Source: Cristatella mucedo
Lineage: Eukaryota > Bryozoa > Phylactolaemata > Cristatellidae
Direction of reading: 5' to 3'
DNA: 64,000 nucleotides
Assembly: GCA_009760855.2 (NCBI GenBank)
Contig: WPIO01000015.1
Coordinates: forward strand, 6,228,501-6,292,500
How positions within the stretch are numbered: the stretch's first letter is position 1; every line of letters starts with the position of its first letter. This document shows positions 1 through 11,100 of this stretch, piece after piece. A program made the translations under genes and the position numbers. The notes below the pieces were generated by a model. It was not told where the DNA came from. It did not search any database and was given only the letters and a program-made list of their open reading frames with translations.

Positions 1-102
1 ATAGATTTATTAGAATAATACTAGTAGTAAAAGAGGTGTTAAATAGATCAACGATGCTAATCTCAGAGTATATAGACAAATCGTAAAGTTGATACAAGCC
101 AA

Positions 103-900
103 TTTGTAACAAAGTCTAATGGATACTTATTATCAGATTTTGATATGAATGGAAAAAATTACAGGCTCAACAGATCCAGTTAACTATCCAGATGCTGTAA
201 CGATGGGATATGCAGAAGCAAATCTTATGGGACCCGGATCTGGAACAATTAATCTTAAAGAACTTATAGTAACACATTTTGGAAATGGTGTTAATCCAAG
301 AGATGCAGTAAATGTAAGCCAACGAAACTTATATGCAAAAAAATCAGGAGATACAATGACTGTTGACCTAAATATGAATAGGTTTGCGATAACCTCACGA
401 CACTGTAATGTTAGCAACATAACTCTAATTCTATTACTAGATAACTTTTGTGTTACGTACGGAGAATTTAAAAGAGATTTAGTGCTAAGTAGAACTCCTG
501 TTGTTAGTAATTTTAATATGAAAGGAAATTCAATAATAAATGCAGCAGATCGAGTTAATTACTCAGATGTTGCTGCAAAAGGCTATTCGGATAAAACATT
601 AAAAAATTAACAGAGGTACTAGCACTTTCTATTAATCAAAAGTCACTTATAAACTTGATATTAAAAAATATGCTGCCCACTCATGGAAAAACAACAGTTC
701 CCCTCTAATAGTATTATTAAGAACAATGGTAATAGGTAATACCTAATTGTGGTTCACTAAGACGAACTAGTGACACTTCTGTACTATTTGGTGACATCAG
801 AGCTACAGATACTCCACAACTAACAGAAACTTTAAGTAATATGCATTCTGTACACGCCTGCATACCGACTGTTATTTTATAAGTAATCTAGGAAATTACT
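103..900 (+). pseudogene. Decayed fibre-like viral protein gene (paralogue of the 49.2-50.0 kb gene)
   Basis: The main open frame (149-610) aligns along its length with the fibre-like protein at 49169-49989. Shared landmarks include NPxDAVNVSQ, SGDTMT.DLNMN and the spacing of ITN/VNxxDxxxKxY repeats. Homology also continues upstream (103-150) in another frame, with a break in the A-run at 152-157. Downstream (about 610-900) it continues in shifted frames through several stops, matching the C-terminus of the other copy including a GD[IV]RA motif. The copies are clearly diverged, so this is an older or different family member. Its strand is opposite to the second copy. The role is inferred to be a virion fibre or attachment protein, because such repeats are typical of phage tail fibres. 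Confidence 0.7.
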
Positions 901-1400
901 AAGTAAACTTAAAAATTATATAATGACTTGGGTAATATAAGTAAAAAATCAGCTTTACAAATGTTTTCAGCTTAGCAGCTGCTTTCTTTATTTTGATGTA
1001 TGTAAACATGTTCATAATCATAAGAACTAATTCATGTTTAACACAATTGTGGTATCAAAATATTTCTGAACGTATCTTCTCTAAATGTTTCTTAGATAAC
1101 GATACTACTTACTTGGTTTAGATTTAGAAAATTTTATTCGAGAAGAATGAAAACAGCAAAAGTTATTGTTTGTTGTGTTATTAGAAGTTAAATACGTACT
1201 ATCAAACTTAGTTACTTATAAAGATCACGAATGCCACAGCTGACTTCAAATAATAAATTAGGATTACGAATAACATTTTTACATAATAGGCAGCCACTTA
1301 GTAAATAATCTTCAATTGTATAAGCTTTTTACATTAATAATTACTTCCATTACTATAGAATGTCTTTTTTAACTTTTAAAGAGAGAACAAAAAAGGCAAG
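901..1400. other. AT-rich stretch, probably decayed viral DNA
   Basis: Composition matches the viral block at 46-64 kb rather than the GC-richer DNA that follows. No open frame or recognisable domain is seen. It probably continues the decayed element to its left. Confidence 0.35.
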
Positions 1401-1689
1401 TAGGATCCGGGCTCTGATATTAGCTAAATATTCAAAAGAAGTGCCCAAGTAGGACAGCTGACATCAGCGTGTCGTGGGAGTTGTCGAAGAAGACAAGCAA
1501 TCTATGAGTCGCTGAGAAAATGCTCTCTGGAATTTGGCCAGACTTGGCCAGATCGATGCTGTCATTTCTATCGACTGGCCAGATCGATGCTCCGCACCCG
1601 ATGCGCAGCATCCGCTGCCTACTCGGACTGTTGCTATGATGATACCCTAGTCAGTGGCCATTGCACAGGCATCCGTACAGCATTTTTTT

Positions 1690-1818
1690 GCAAGTATACA
1701 CAACAAAGTGAGCGAGAAAGAGATAAAGAGAGCGAGAGACAGATGGATAGATTGTATGTGAGAGAGGGCGGGAGAGAGCGAAAGAGACCGATAGAGTGCG
1801 AGAGAGAGCGAAAGTGAA

Positions 1819-1871
<53 letters not shown>

Positions 1872-1872
1872 C

Positions 1873-1964
<92 letters not shown>

Positions 1965-1985
1965 CAGGGAGAGGAGAAAGAGAGG
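1690..1985. repeat. Imperfect (AG)n purine tract
   Basis: Nearly pure purine run on the plus strand made of GA dinucleotides with GCA, GGC and AAA interruptions. Open frames through it (RERERE or SLSLSL) are low-complexity artefacts. Confidence 0.9.
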
Positions 1986-2099
1986 CAATAATAAAGATAA
2001 CAATTATAATAATAATAAGACACATAATAAAGCGCATACAGAGAACTCAATCTCTTTCTAGATACTTTACATTTGCTGCAAAGGAAGCACGGTCGAATG

Positions 2100-2660
2100 G
2101 TTAGTGGCAGTAAAATGTCGTGTGGTTGTCGGTAGAATTGAGAGACTCGTTATGGAACCATGACCGATAACAGTATTCAGGCCAGATAATTGACAATGCC
2201 CTCGGTTATGTCACTCGTCCTCAGATAAACTAGCGAGAATACCGGCTGCTTTGCGACAGTGCACCTTAGGCACTTTGATGCACATTCGATGCACGTTTGG
2301 AGTGGCGACTTGCCTAACTGACGGACAAAAAGCGACGTGACTGGAATATCGAGCCGTCAGCTTCGGACGACAGAGTGCAACTTACTCAACAGGGCCAGCC
2401 GATAGCATAACCATCTCGAAATCCAGGCCGCTCATCAGCACGTACACACCTTTACCGACACTCCCAAGAACGTTCGACGCTACAGCAGCGAGTCAGAAAG
2501 TGCCATGAAAACAATCCACGCACAGCAAGCACAGCAGACGAGAGAGCTCAGCGAGAGCCTGCCTAGCTCATCCAGCACCCATCCTCCACCCTGCCTGGAC
2601 TGAGCCGGCAAGTTCACCGCCGAATGAGTACAGCAACAACGAATGGACGACTTCAAACGC
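2100..2660. other. No recognisable gene
   Basis: Mixed-composition sequence between the GA tract and the L2 block. No domain, splice pattern or repeat family was recognised. Confidence 0.3.
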
Positions 2661-2664
2661 ATTG

Positions 2665-2820
2665 CGAAGTTCTTTTTAAATGCAGTCAAGTCAGGGGATA
2701 TCGTGACGCAAGTCGGGAGTTCCAGGCTTTTGGAGCATACGAAATAAAGGCACGGTCTCTAAAGGATTTGAGATTTGTACGAGGTATAAGTAAACAGTTA
2801 GATTGCGAAAAGAGGGTCAA
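2665..2820 (-). mobile_element. L2 LINE fragment (family A, RT C-terminal region)
   Basis: Reverse-strand match to the end of the L2-A ORF, the region that corresponds to the last part of the 25.2-27.7 kb ORF. It is short and diverged. At about 2820 it is fused to a plus-strand L2-A copy, forming an inverted junction. Confidence 0.7.
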
Positions 2821-3886
2821 CAAGTTCTTCTAGAGCGCCTCTAATCTCGGCTGGGCATCACTGGCACTGCTCTGCAATGGTTCAGGTCCTATCTCAGTGG
2901 GAGACTCCAGAGTATTGACGTGAATGGACAAAGACCACCCGCGATACCTGTGAAATATGGGGTACCTCAGGGCTCCGTACTAGGTCCGGTTCTTTTCACG
3001 GTTTACACTATCTCTCTTGCTGATGTGATTGCCAAGCACAATCTAGGCTTTCACTTCCATACGGATGACACTCAGTTGTACCTTTGCTTCGATCCCTCCC
3101 AGCCTTCGAGCACCACAAATTCTCTCAACTCACTTGCTGCATGTATTGATGACATCCACACATGGATGGCAGCAAATTTTCTAAAACTAAACGATGATAT
3201 AACTAACTTACTAGTTATAGGCAAACCCAGTGTGATTCAGAGATTGGAAAGGCTGTCTCTCAAAATTGGCTCTGCCAGTATATCTCCTGTTGAATCAGCT
3301 CGAAATCTAGGTGTCATATTCCAAAGCGACCCCTCGTTAGACGACCATATCAGCTCCACAGTCAAATCTGCCTATTTTCAGCTTCATAACATTGTTAAAA
3401 TTCGGGCTTGTTTAGATAAGGATACCACATCTAAGTTGGTCCATGCATTCGTGACATCCCGTCTCGACTTCTGCAACTCACTGTGCGCTGGCCTACCGGC
3501 ATGTGCGATCAGGCGATTGCAGCGTGTGCAAAACTCCACAGCTAGGCTTGTCTGTCGTGAGCATCGCAGTTGCCACATCACACCACTTCTCGCCGACCTG
3601 CACTGGCTAGCAGTCAAGCAACGGATTGACTTCAAGGTTTTTTCGTTCACTTTTAGGGCAGTTCATTCTTTGGCTCCAGCCTATCTCTCAGATGTACTCC
3701 CCCACCATGCCAAGCATCGTACCACCCGCTTTTCGGAATCCAACAGTCTACCAATGTTGTTTATCAAGCATGATATTACTCACCATTCAATTGCATTTCC
3801 ATTTGCAGCAGATATAAAGCGCTTAGAAAGAGATTGAGTTCTCTGAGGACTCTTTATCAAGTGCATTATTATTATTATTATTATTA
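2821..3886 (+). mobile_element. L2 LINE copy, 5'-truncated, ends in (ATT)n
   Basis: Open frame 2920-3837 covers the second half of a CR1/L2-type reverse transcriptase. GVPQGSVLGP is intact, while the YADD catalytic box reads HTDD, so the polymerase site is damaged. The thumb and C-terminal region follow. An internal deletion joins the ORF end (about 3755) directly to the 3' UTR. The 3' end has the family hairpin (GCGCTTAGAAAGAGATTGAG...) and an (ATT)n tail. Confidence 0.9.
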
Positions 3887-5835
3887 GGGTTTTACGATGC
3901 TTAGCGTGGTGGGGCAGTAGATCTGATAGGTAGGATGGAGCCATACGATTAAATGACCTAAAAGTGAGTGACAGAACTCCGAAGTCGTTCCGTTTCCTGA
4001 CTGGTAGCCAGTGCAGGTCGGCGACGAAAAGTGGTGTGATGTGGCAACAGCGACGCTCACGACAGACAAGCCTAGCTGCAGAGTTTTGCACTGCTTTAAG
4101 CGCCTAATTGCACATGCCGCTAAACAAGCAATCAGTGAGTTACAGAAGTCAAGACGGGATGTCACAAAAGCATGAACCAACTTAGATGTGGTATTCCTGT
4201 CTCAGCAAGCCCGAATTATAGCTATATTGTGTAGCTAAAAGTATGCAGACTTGATTGTGGAGCTGATGTGGTCGTCTAACGAGAGGTCACTTTGGAACAC
4301 GACACCTAGATTTCGAGCAGATTCAACAGGAGATATGCTGGCAGAGCCAATTTTGAGCGTTAACCTTTCCAATTTCTGAATCACACCTGGTTTGCCCATA
4401 AACAGTAAGTTGGTTTTTTTCATCATTTAATGTACAAAGATTTGCTGCCATCCGTGAGCGGAGGTCATCAAAACATGCACCAAGGGAGTTGACAGAATTT
4501 GAGTTGCTGTAGTATAGTTGTTGTAGTTGCTGTAAGGGATCAAAAGAAGTGTCAATCAATTGAGTTTCATCCGCATTGAAGTGCAAGCTAAGATCGTGCT
4601 TAGCAATCACATTGGCAAGAGGGAGAGCATAAACCGTGAAAAGAACAGGACCAAGCACGGAGCCCTAAAGTACCCATATTTCAGAGGTTTTTTGGATGAT
4701 CGTTGTCTGTTCACATCAATACTCTGGAGTCTCCCACTGAGCTAAGACCAGAACCATTACAGAGCAGTGCCACTGATGCCTAGGCGAGATGGGAGGCGTT
4801 CAAAAAAGACTTTTTGATCCATTGTATCAAAAGCTGCCAAAGAATCGAGCAAAACAAGCAGAGATACTCTACCTATGTCTGCATTCCTAAGCAGGTCGTT
4901 GTTAACCCGAAGCAATGCTGATTCTGTGGAGTGATTAGCTCCACAGCCAGACTGGAACTTACTAGCAAGGTTTGAAGTTTCAATATATGAGTTCAGCTGG
5001 TCTGGCACGACTCTTTCCAGTGTCTTTGATAATAATGGTAGAAGGGAGACTGGACGGTAGTCGCTAAAGTTCTCTTTGTCTTGTGTTACTTTCTTGAGTA
5101 GTGGCCTGACTACAGCCTTTTTGAAAGGTGCTGAGACGTGAACTGAAGCTAATGAGATATGCCTGGTAGCAGCAGATCAATGCTTCGTAGAAGCAGGGCA
5201 GTGGGAAATAGGGTTCAAAGGAGTAGTTGTCTTCTTTGAATCGGATATGAACTCCAGGACGAGGTCACTAGCGACCTCCTTGAGTGTATACATTGAGGTG
5301 CAGCAAGGACTTGAGGGACAGCATTATTGGGGGATGCTCCATCGCAGGGATAGACTCCCTGATCTTGTCTATTTTCTGGACAAAGAAACTAAAGAAGCGA
5401 TCAGCTAGATCATCACAACGATCATTAGGTGATGAGCTAACCTGGGAGCGGTTGAGGAGATGGTTGATCGTCGACATCAGTATTTTTGCAATGTGCATCT
5501 GTGATTCAAAAATGTTTCTATAGAAGCTAGACTTAGCCTTTGCTAGGATCTATTGGTACGACCTGCAGCATTCCTCGTACGGCTATCGATGGACAGTCAG
5601 TCCTCATCGTTTGTATGCTTTTTAATGCTTGCCCTTAGTAGACGTAGCTAGTTTAATATCTGTGATAAACCATAGACCGTGTGGGCGAGGGCGCAGAGTG
5701 CGCTTAGTCAGAGGTGCAAACTCGTCGAGCATGTCAGCTCGTAGCATTCTACGAATGATGACAGATCGGAAGGTGACTAAGAGCAGAGGTGAGGCAGATA
5801 TTCTCCTACGGACAGCATCGATATCAAAGGAGAGA
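3887..5835 (-). mobile_element. L2 LINE copy (family A), inverted, many breaks
   Basis: Minus-strand L2-A sequence from the endonuclease/RT linker (about 5835) through RT to a point upstream of the 3' UTR. Pieces of RT are open at 4757-5008, 4323-4658 and 3884-4180, but frameshifts separate them. It abuts the plus-strand copy at the (ATT)n tail, giving a tail-to-tail inverted pair. Confidence 0.85.
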
Positions 5836-6062
5836 AAGTGAAAGCGAGAGAAGGAGAGAGGATGAGAGAGGGAGACGGAGAGATTGGGGAATGAGACCTA
5901 ATTAGCTAGTAATTCTTTTACTGCGAGTTGGAAATCGCCTTGATAGAGATTTGGTTCTCTATGGGTATTATGCAAACTAACTTTTATAATTATTATTTGT
6001 TATCATTATTAGCTGCAGTAAACTGCCTTCGGCTCAGCCTGCTCCGGGTCTTAGCACAGAGA

Positions 6063-6205
6063 TAAGGTGCTCGCTCTTCAGTACTCAGGTCACGGGCTCG
6101 AGTCCTGCACTGGGCGATCCTTTATACTGCTCTCTGCAAGCAGTGGCGATAACCGTTTAGGCTCTGCTGCAGCTGCATATATGAGGCTTTTCGATCAGTT
6201 GTTGA
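6063..6205 (+). mobile_element. tRNA-derived SINE, family A (diverged)
   Basis: Shares with the copy at 7428-7605 the B-box-like GGCTCGAGTCC, then GGGCGATCCTTTAT and the GCGATAACCG...AGGCTCT body. The head is diverged. Confidence 0.6.
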
Positions 6206-6867
6206 ATCAATTGAATACGTTGAATTCTCATTTCTCAGAGTATTTTAGGAGTTTTGTGGTGAAGACTGGATACGGTTCATTGTTCCCTTCTTTTGCACGA
6301 AGAGCCTTTTTAGAGAGCGTGCCCAGTTAAAGCCATTCCGAGCTTTTTTTATGTAGCAAATAAATAATTAAAACATCAAGGCAATTGTCGAAGTCCGAAT
6401 TTGGATGCGTAAGCGTGGGTCGCGTAGGTCAGCGAGCTCTGAATCGAGAAGAAATGGCTCGAGCTTCTATAAGAGAACATTTTTTTCCTATATTTTCCGA
6501 CGTCGAGAAAGCTCTTAGCTGACTGCCCATCAGTGTGCTCAGCAACAGAAAAGGAAGTTGAAAGGCGACTGAAAACGGTAGAGCGGACATAATATCAGGC
6601 CGTGCTTTGAGCTATTGGCTATCCCAGGAGAGATATACGAGGCCAGGGACATGGCCAGAATCCATGCACGGCCTATGGATGCTTCGATTGGTCCTTAAGT
6701 GATTCGGGCGACTCTACGAGTGAGCTCGCACGACGAGCGCCTGACATATGATGAAGTTGAATGCTAAAATCTCCAGCAGGCAACCGCAGAGTACCTCTCT
6801 AGTAGATTCGGTGAAAAGTTTTCATTTGCACTTCTCAAAGACCAGGTAGAATCCAAACGCAGTAGCC

Positions 6868-6930
6868 GTGATGGCACACTAGGTAAGATGCTTGTCTTTC
6901 ACGACCTCGGGACTGAGGTCGTGAAATCTG
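6868..6930 (+). mobile_element. SINE family A head fragment
   Basis: Contains the A-box-like TGGCACACTAGG and the inverted GACCTCGGGAC...GAGGTCGTG segment found in the other family A copies. It stops before the body. Confidence 0.55.
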
Positions 6931-6997
6931 CAACCGTGCGCTACCTGGCCTTACATGCACGCTAGCGGCAGGGTGCCCTTAGGTCACAGGTCACAGG

Positions 6998-7142
6998 AGT
7001 GAGGTGCTCTCCCTTCAAGATTCAGATCTCGGGTTCAAATCCTGCAGCGGACGATCCCGAATGGCCTTCTGCCAGCACCAACGATAGCCGTCGAGGCTCT
7101 TCTGCCGCTGTATGAATGAATGAGGCTATTGAATCATCTTAA
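6998..7142 (+). mobile_element. SINE family A copy (diverged head)
   Basis: B-box-like GGTTCAAATCC is followed by the family body (GGACGATCC, AACGATAGCCGTCGAGGCTCTTCTG) and GAGGCTATTGAATCA. It lies just downstream of a head fragment of the same family. Confidence 0.6.
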
Positions 7143-7427
7143 CCTTTCGTTTGATTACGAATGACCTTTCGTTTGAAGTCGAAGCTAACGGCGGACGCGA
7201 ACGTCAAGGGTCGAGCAACCCTAGCTCGGCTGTCATTCGACTGGGAAATATGGCGGAGCGAGCACCGGCGCAAGCGGTGAGCTTCTCGCAGTACTAACTC
7301 GACCGCTGCAGCCACCGTCGCACGGTTGATATCGATACGCTCACCGTTGGCGACTTTCCTCATTGCTGTGGTTGGTAGAATTCGTCTACTAGGGATCCAT
7401 CTACCAACGGCGTCACGATTTGCTACG

Positions 7428-7605
7428 GTGAGCCGTAATGGCTCACCAGGTAAGGTGGTTACTTTTCACGACCTCGGCCCCGAGGTCGTGGGTTCGATTT
7501 CCTGCGGTGGGCGATCCTTTATCGCCACTGCAAGCTATGGTGATAGCCGTCAAGGCTCTTCTGTCGCTATAAAAAAGAGGCTTTTGAATCAGCTAGTATT
7601 TTTTT
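7428..7605 (+). mobile_element. tRNA-derived SINE, family A (good copy)
   Basis: The head has an A-box-like element (TGGCTCACCAGG), then CACGACCTCGGCCCCGAGGTCGTGGG, and a perfect B-box (GGTTCGATTTCC class). The body reads GGGCGATCCTTTATCGCC...GATAGCCGTCAAGGCTCTTCTGTCGCTATA. The end is T/A-rich. The same order recurs on the minus strand at 21.4 and 23.8 kb. A pol III SINE is inferred; no intact tRNA cloverleaf gene is claimed. Confidence 0.75.
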
Positions 7606-7629
7606 ATGCCATTACCATGCCCGGGCACG

Positions 7630-8184
7630 CCTGATTGGGCACTTGCCGGGATTTGCTGCCTTTGACAGCCCTGCCGCATCTACATTTGCGTCTGCGGCGA
7701 ATGGCGGTCCTCAAAACGCAGCACTGGTGTGGTTGCAGATGCGACAGAAAGAGCTAGTTGGATGCGTTCGGCCATAACCCTGCCCAAGATTTTTGAAATT
7801 CCGAGTTTCGTAGCAAGCCTCTGCCCTACGCGCTGCGAGCGGACGTTCAATTTGCCACCTGCGCGCGGCCAGCTGAAGGTACCGCCACGGTGCCATATGG
7901 CAGACTCTTTATGGTTAATTAACGGACTGACGTGGCCTTGATTACATGGCTGCAGCCGGGACATCATTTGAGCGTCATAAGCACGCACCGTCGTGCAGAG
8001 CGACACGACCTTAAGCTCTCGCCCCACAGCTTCGACCGAGGCCCGGATGTGAGAGCGGGCGAGCGCCAGCGGTGGTGCTGCGGCGGCGATGGCTCATTCG
8101 AGCATTCGAGCTTATTAGGCTCATTCGATTTATACCCGACGCTTCGCCAACCGGACGCAGACTATCCGGCTCCATGACATGCCT
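7630..8184. other. No gene seen; possible 3' flank of the collagen gene
   Basis: Lies immediately downstream (minus-strand sense) of the collagen stop codon at 8185-8187. No clear AATAAA was seen. Only short shadow frames occur. Confidence 0.3.
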
Positions 8185-11100
8185 CTACCAACCCGCTGCC
8201 GTTGCAGACGGCTGAGCCGGCGGCTCTGTGGTCGATCCGTCATCTGGCTCCGAGCCGCAGATGGCGTCCTGCTCGACCTGCCAGTACAGGACGCCCGACG
8301 CGCCCTGGGCGCCTGGAGTGCCCGGATCTCCGATGGGTCCTTGCGCGCCGGTTTCACCCGGCGGACCGGGCGGACCGGGCGGCGCAGCTGCGGCGTCTCC
8401 GGTCGCGCCTTGAGGACCTGTCGCCCCGACGGATCCGTTCGCACCGGTGCTGCCAGTGGCGCCCTGAGGACCAGCCGGCCCCGCCGGACCACTCGGGCCG
8501 TCGGCGCCTGGCCGCCCGGCGTCGCCAGTCGGGCCCGCTGCTCCCGGCGCGCCGCTGCTGCCGTTCGCTCCCGCCGGCCCTTGCGAGCCCTGCAGTCCTT
8601 GCGGTCCGACGTCGCCGGTGGCGCCCGCGGCACCGCTGTCTCCCTTCGGTCCCTGCGAGCCGGTTGCACCCGGAGCGCCGGCCGCTCCGGCCGCACCCCT
8701 GGCGCCCGCCGGGCCGGCCGCTCCGGCCGCGCCGGCAGCGCCGGCCACGCCAGCGGCGCCCCTGGCGCCCGCCGGACCCGCCGGTCCGGGGCTTCCCGCT
8801 GCACCAGCCGCACCTTTCGGGCCTGCCGGTCCGGCAGAGCCGGCCGCACCCTGCGGTCCGGTGACACCGGCGGCGCCCGTGGCTCCGGCGGGACCGGCTG
8901 ACCCCGTGCTGCCGACGGCTCCGGTCTGACCCAGCGGGCCCGTGGCGCCTGGAGCGCCGGGGCTTCCTGTTGCTCCAGCGGCTCCGTTAGCGCCCGCGGC
9001 TCCGGTCGGTCCAGCACTGCCCGCTGGCCCTTGCAGTCCTGCCGCGCCTTGCGCGCCCGTCGGACCGGACGCCCCGGCTTCGCCGGCCGTCCCCGGCGCT
9101 CCCGTCTGGCCCGCCGGACCTGCGGCACCCGCGACTCCGGAGAGGCCGGCGGCGCCGGTGGCGCCGGTCGAACCAGGCGAGCCGCTGGAGCCGGTAGCTC
9201 CCGGAGAACCCGCGCTGCCCGTCTGACCGGTGTCGCCTGTCGATCCAGGTGCTCCGGCAGCACCCGGAACACCCGCTGAGCCCGGCGTGCCCGTTTCGCC
9301 GGCGGTGCCTTGCGCTCCCGTGGGGCCCGTCTGTCCCGGCGCGCCGGTCGCTCCCAGTGCTCCGTCGGCGCCCCGTGTCCCGGAAGCGCCCGTCGGACCC
9401 GTGCTTCCGGCGCTGCCGGTGGCGCCAGCTGCTCCTGCGACGCCCTGCAGGCCCTGCGCTCCCGTCGCTCCCGCGGCACCGTTGAGGCCGGCGACGCCCT
9501 GTTCGCCCTTGGCCCCTTTCGCGCCTGTACCGCCGTTCGTTCCCGGCGTGCCGTTTGCTCCAGCAGCACCCGGAGCGCCGGTTGCACCCTGCGGTCCTGC
9601 GGCACCCTTGGCTCCCGGTGCTCCGGGTGTGCCCGCCGCTCCGGCAGCTCCCGCGGCGCCCGTCGGTCCCAGAAGTCCTTGTGATCCGGTCAGGCCCGCT
9701 GGCCCCTGCGATCCGGTAGAACCCGTAGCGCCTGTGGCACCCGTAGCTCCCGCCTGACCTTGAGCACCGGTGGCGCCCACCGCTCCAGTGGAGCCCTCTG
9801 CTCCGGTGGCGCCCGCCGCTCCAGTGACGCCCGCCGCTCCATTGGAGCCCGCCGCTCCGGTGGCGCCCGCCGCTCCGGTGGCACCCGCCGCTCCAGTGGC
9901 GCCAGCTGCACCGTTGGCACCCGCCGCTCCAGTGACACCCACCGCTCCAGTGACACCCGCCTCTCCGGTTGCGCCCGCCGCTCCATTGGATCCCGACGCT
10001 CCGGTGGCGCCCGCCGCTCCGGTGGCGCCCGCAGCGCCGGTGGCACCCGCCGCTCCATTGGGGCCCGCCGCTCCGGTGGCGCCCGCCGCTCCGGTGGCGC
10101 CCGCCGCTCCGGTGGCGCCCGCCGCTCCGGTGGCGCCAGCTGCACCGTTGGCACCCGCCGCTCCCCTGGAGCCCACCGCTCCAGTGGCACCCGCCGCTCC
10201 GGTGGCGCCCGCCGCTCCAGTGGCGCCCGCCGCTCCGGTGGCGCCAGCTGCACCGTTGGCACCCGCCGCTCCCCTGGAGCCCGCCGCTCCAGTGGCACCC
10301 GCCGCTCCGGTGGCGCCCGCCGCTCCGGTGGCGCCCGCCGCTCCAGTGGCGCCCACCGCTCCGGTGGCGCCAGCTGCGCCGGTGGCACCCGCCGCTCCGG
10401 TTGCGCCCGCCGCTCCGTTAGAGCCCGCCGCTCCGGTTGCACCCGCCGCTCCGGTGGCGCCTGCCGCGCCGGTGGCACCCGCCGCTCCAGTGGCACCTGC
10501 CGCTCCGGTGGCGCCCGCCGCTCCGGTGGCGCCCGCCGCTCCAGTGGCGCCCACCGCTCCGGTGGCGCCAGCTGCGCCGGTGGCACCCGCCGCTCCAGTG
10601 GCGCCCGCCGCTCCGGTGGAACCCGCCGTGCCGGTAGCACCCACCGCTCCGGTGGCACCCGCCGCTCCCGTCGCGCCCGCCGCGCCGGTGGCGCCCGCCG
10701 CTCCATTGGAGCCTGCCGCACCGGTGGCACCCGCGGCTCCGGTGACACCCGCCACTCCAGTGACACCTGCCGCTCCGGTGGCGCCCGCCGCTCCAGTGGC
10801 GCCCGCGGCTCCGGTGGCGCCAGCTGCACCGTTGGCACCCGCCGCTCCCCTGGAGCCCGCCACTCCAGTGGCACCGGTTGCTCCAGTGACACCTGCCGCA
10901 CCGGTGGCACCCGCCGCTCCCCTGGAGCCCGCCGCTCCAGTAGCACCCGCCGCTCCAGTGGCGCCCGCCACTCCAGTGGCACCCGCCGCTCCGGTGGCGC
11001 CCGCAGCTCCGGTGGCGCCCGCCGCTCCGGTTGCGCCCGCCGCTCCATTGGAGCCCGCCGCACCAGTGGCACCCGCCGCGCCGGTGGTACCCACCGCTCC

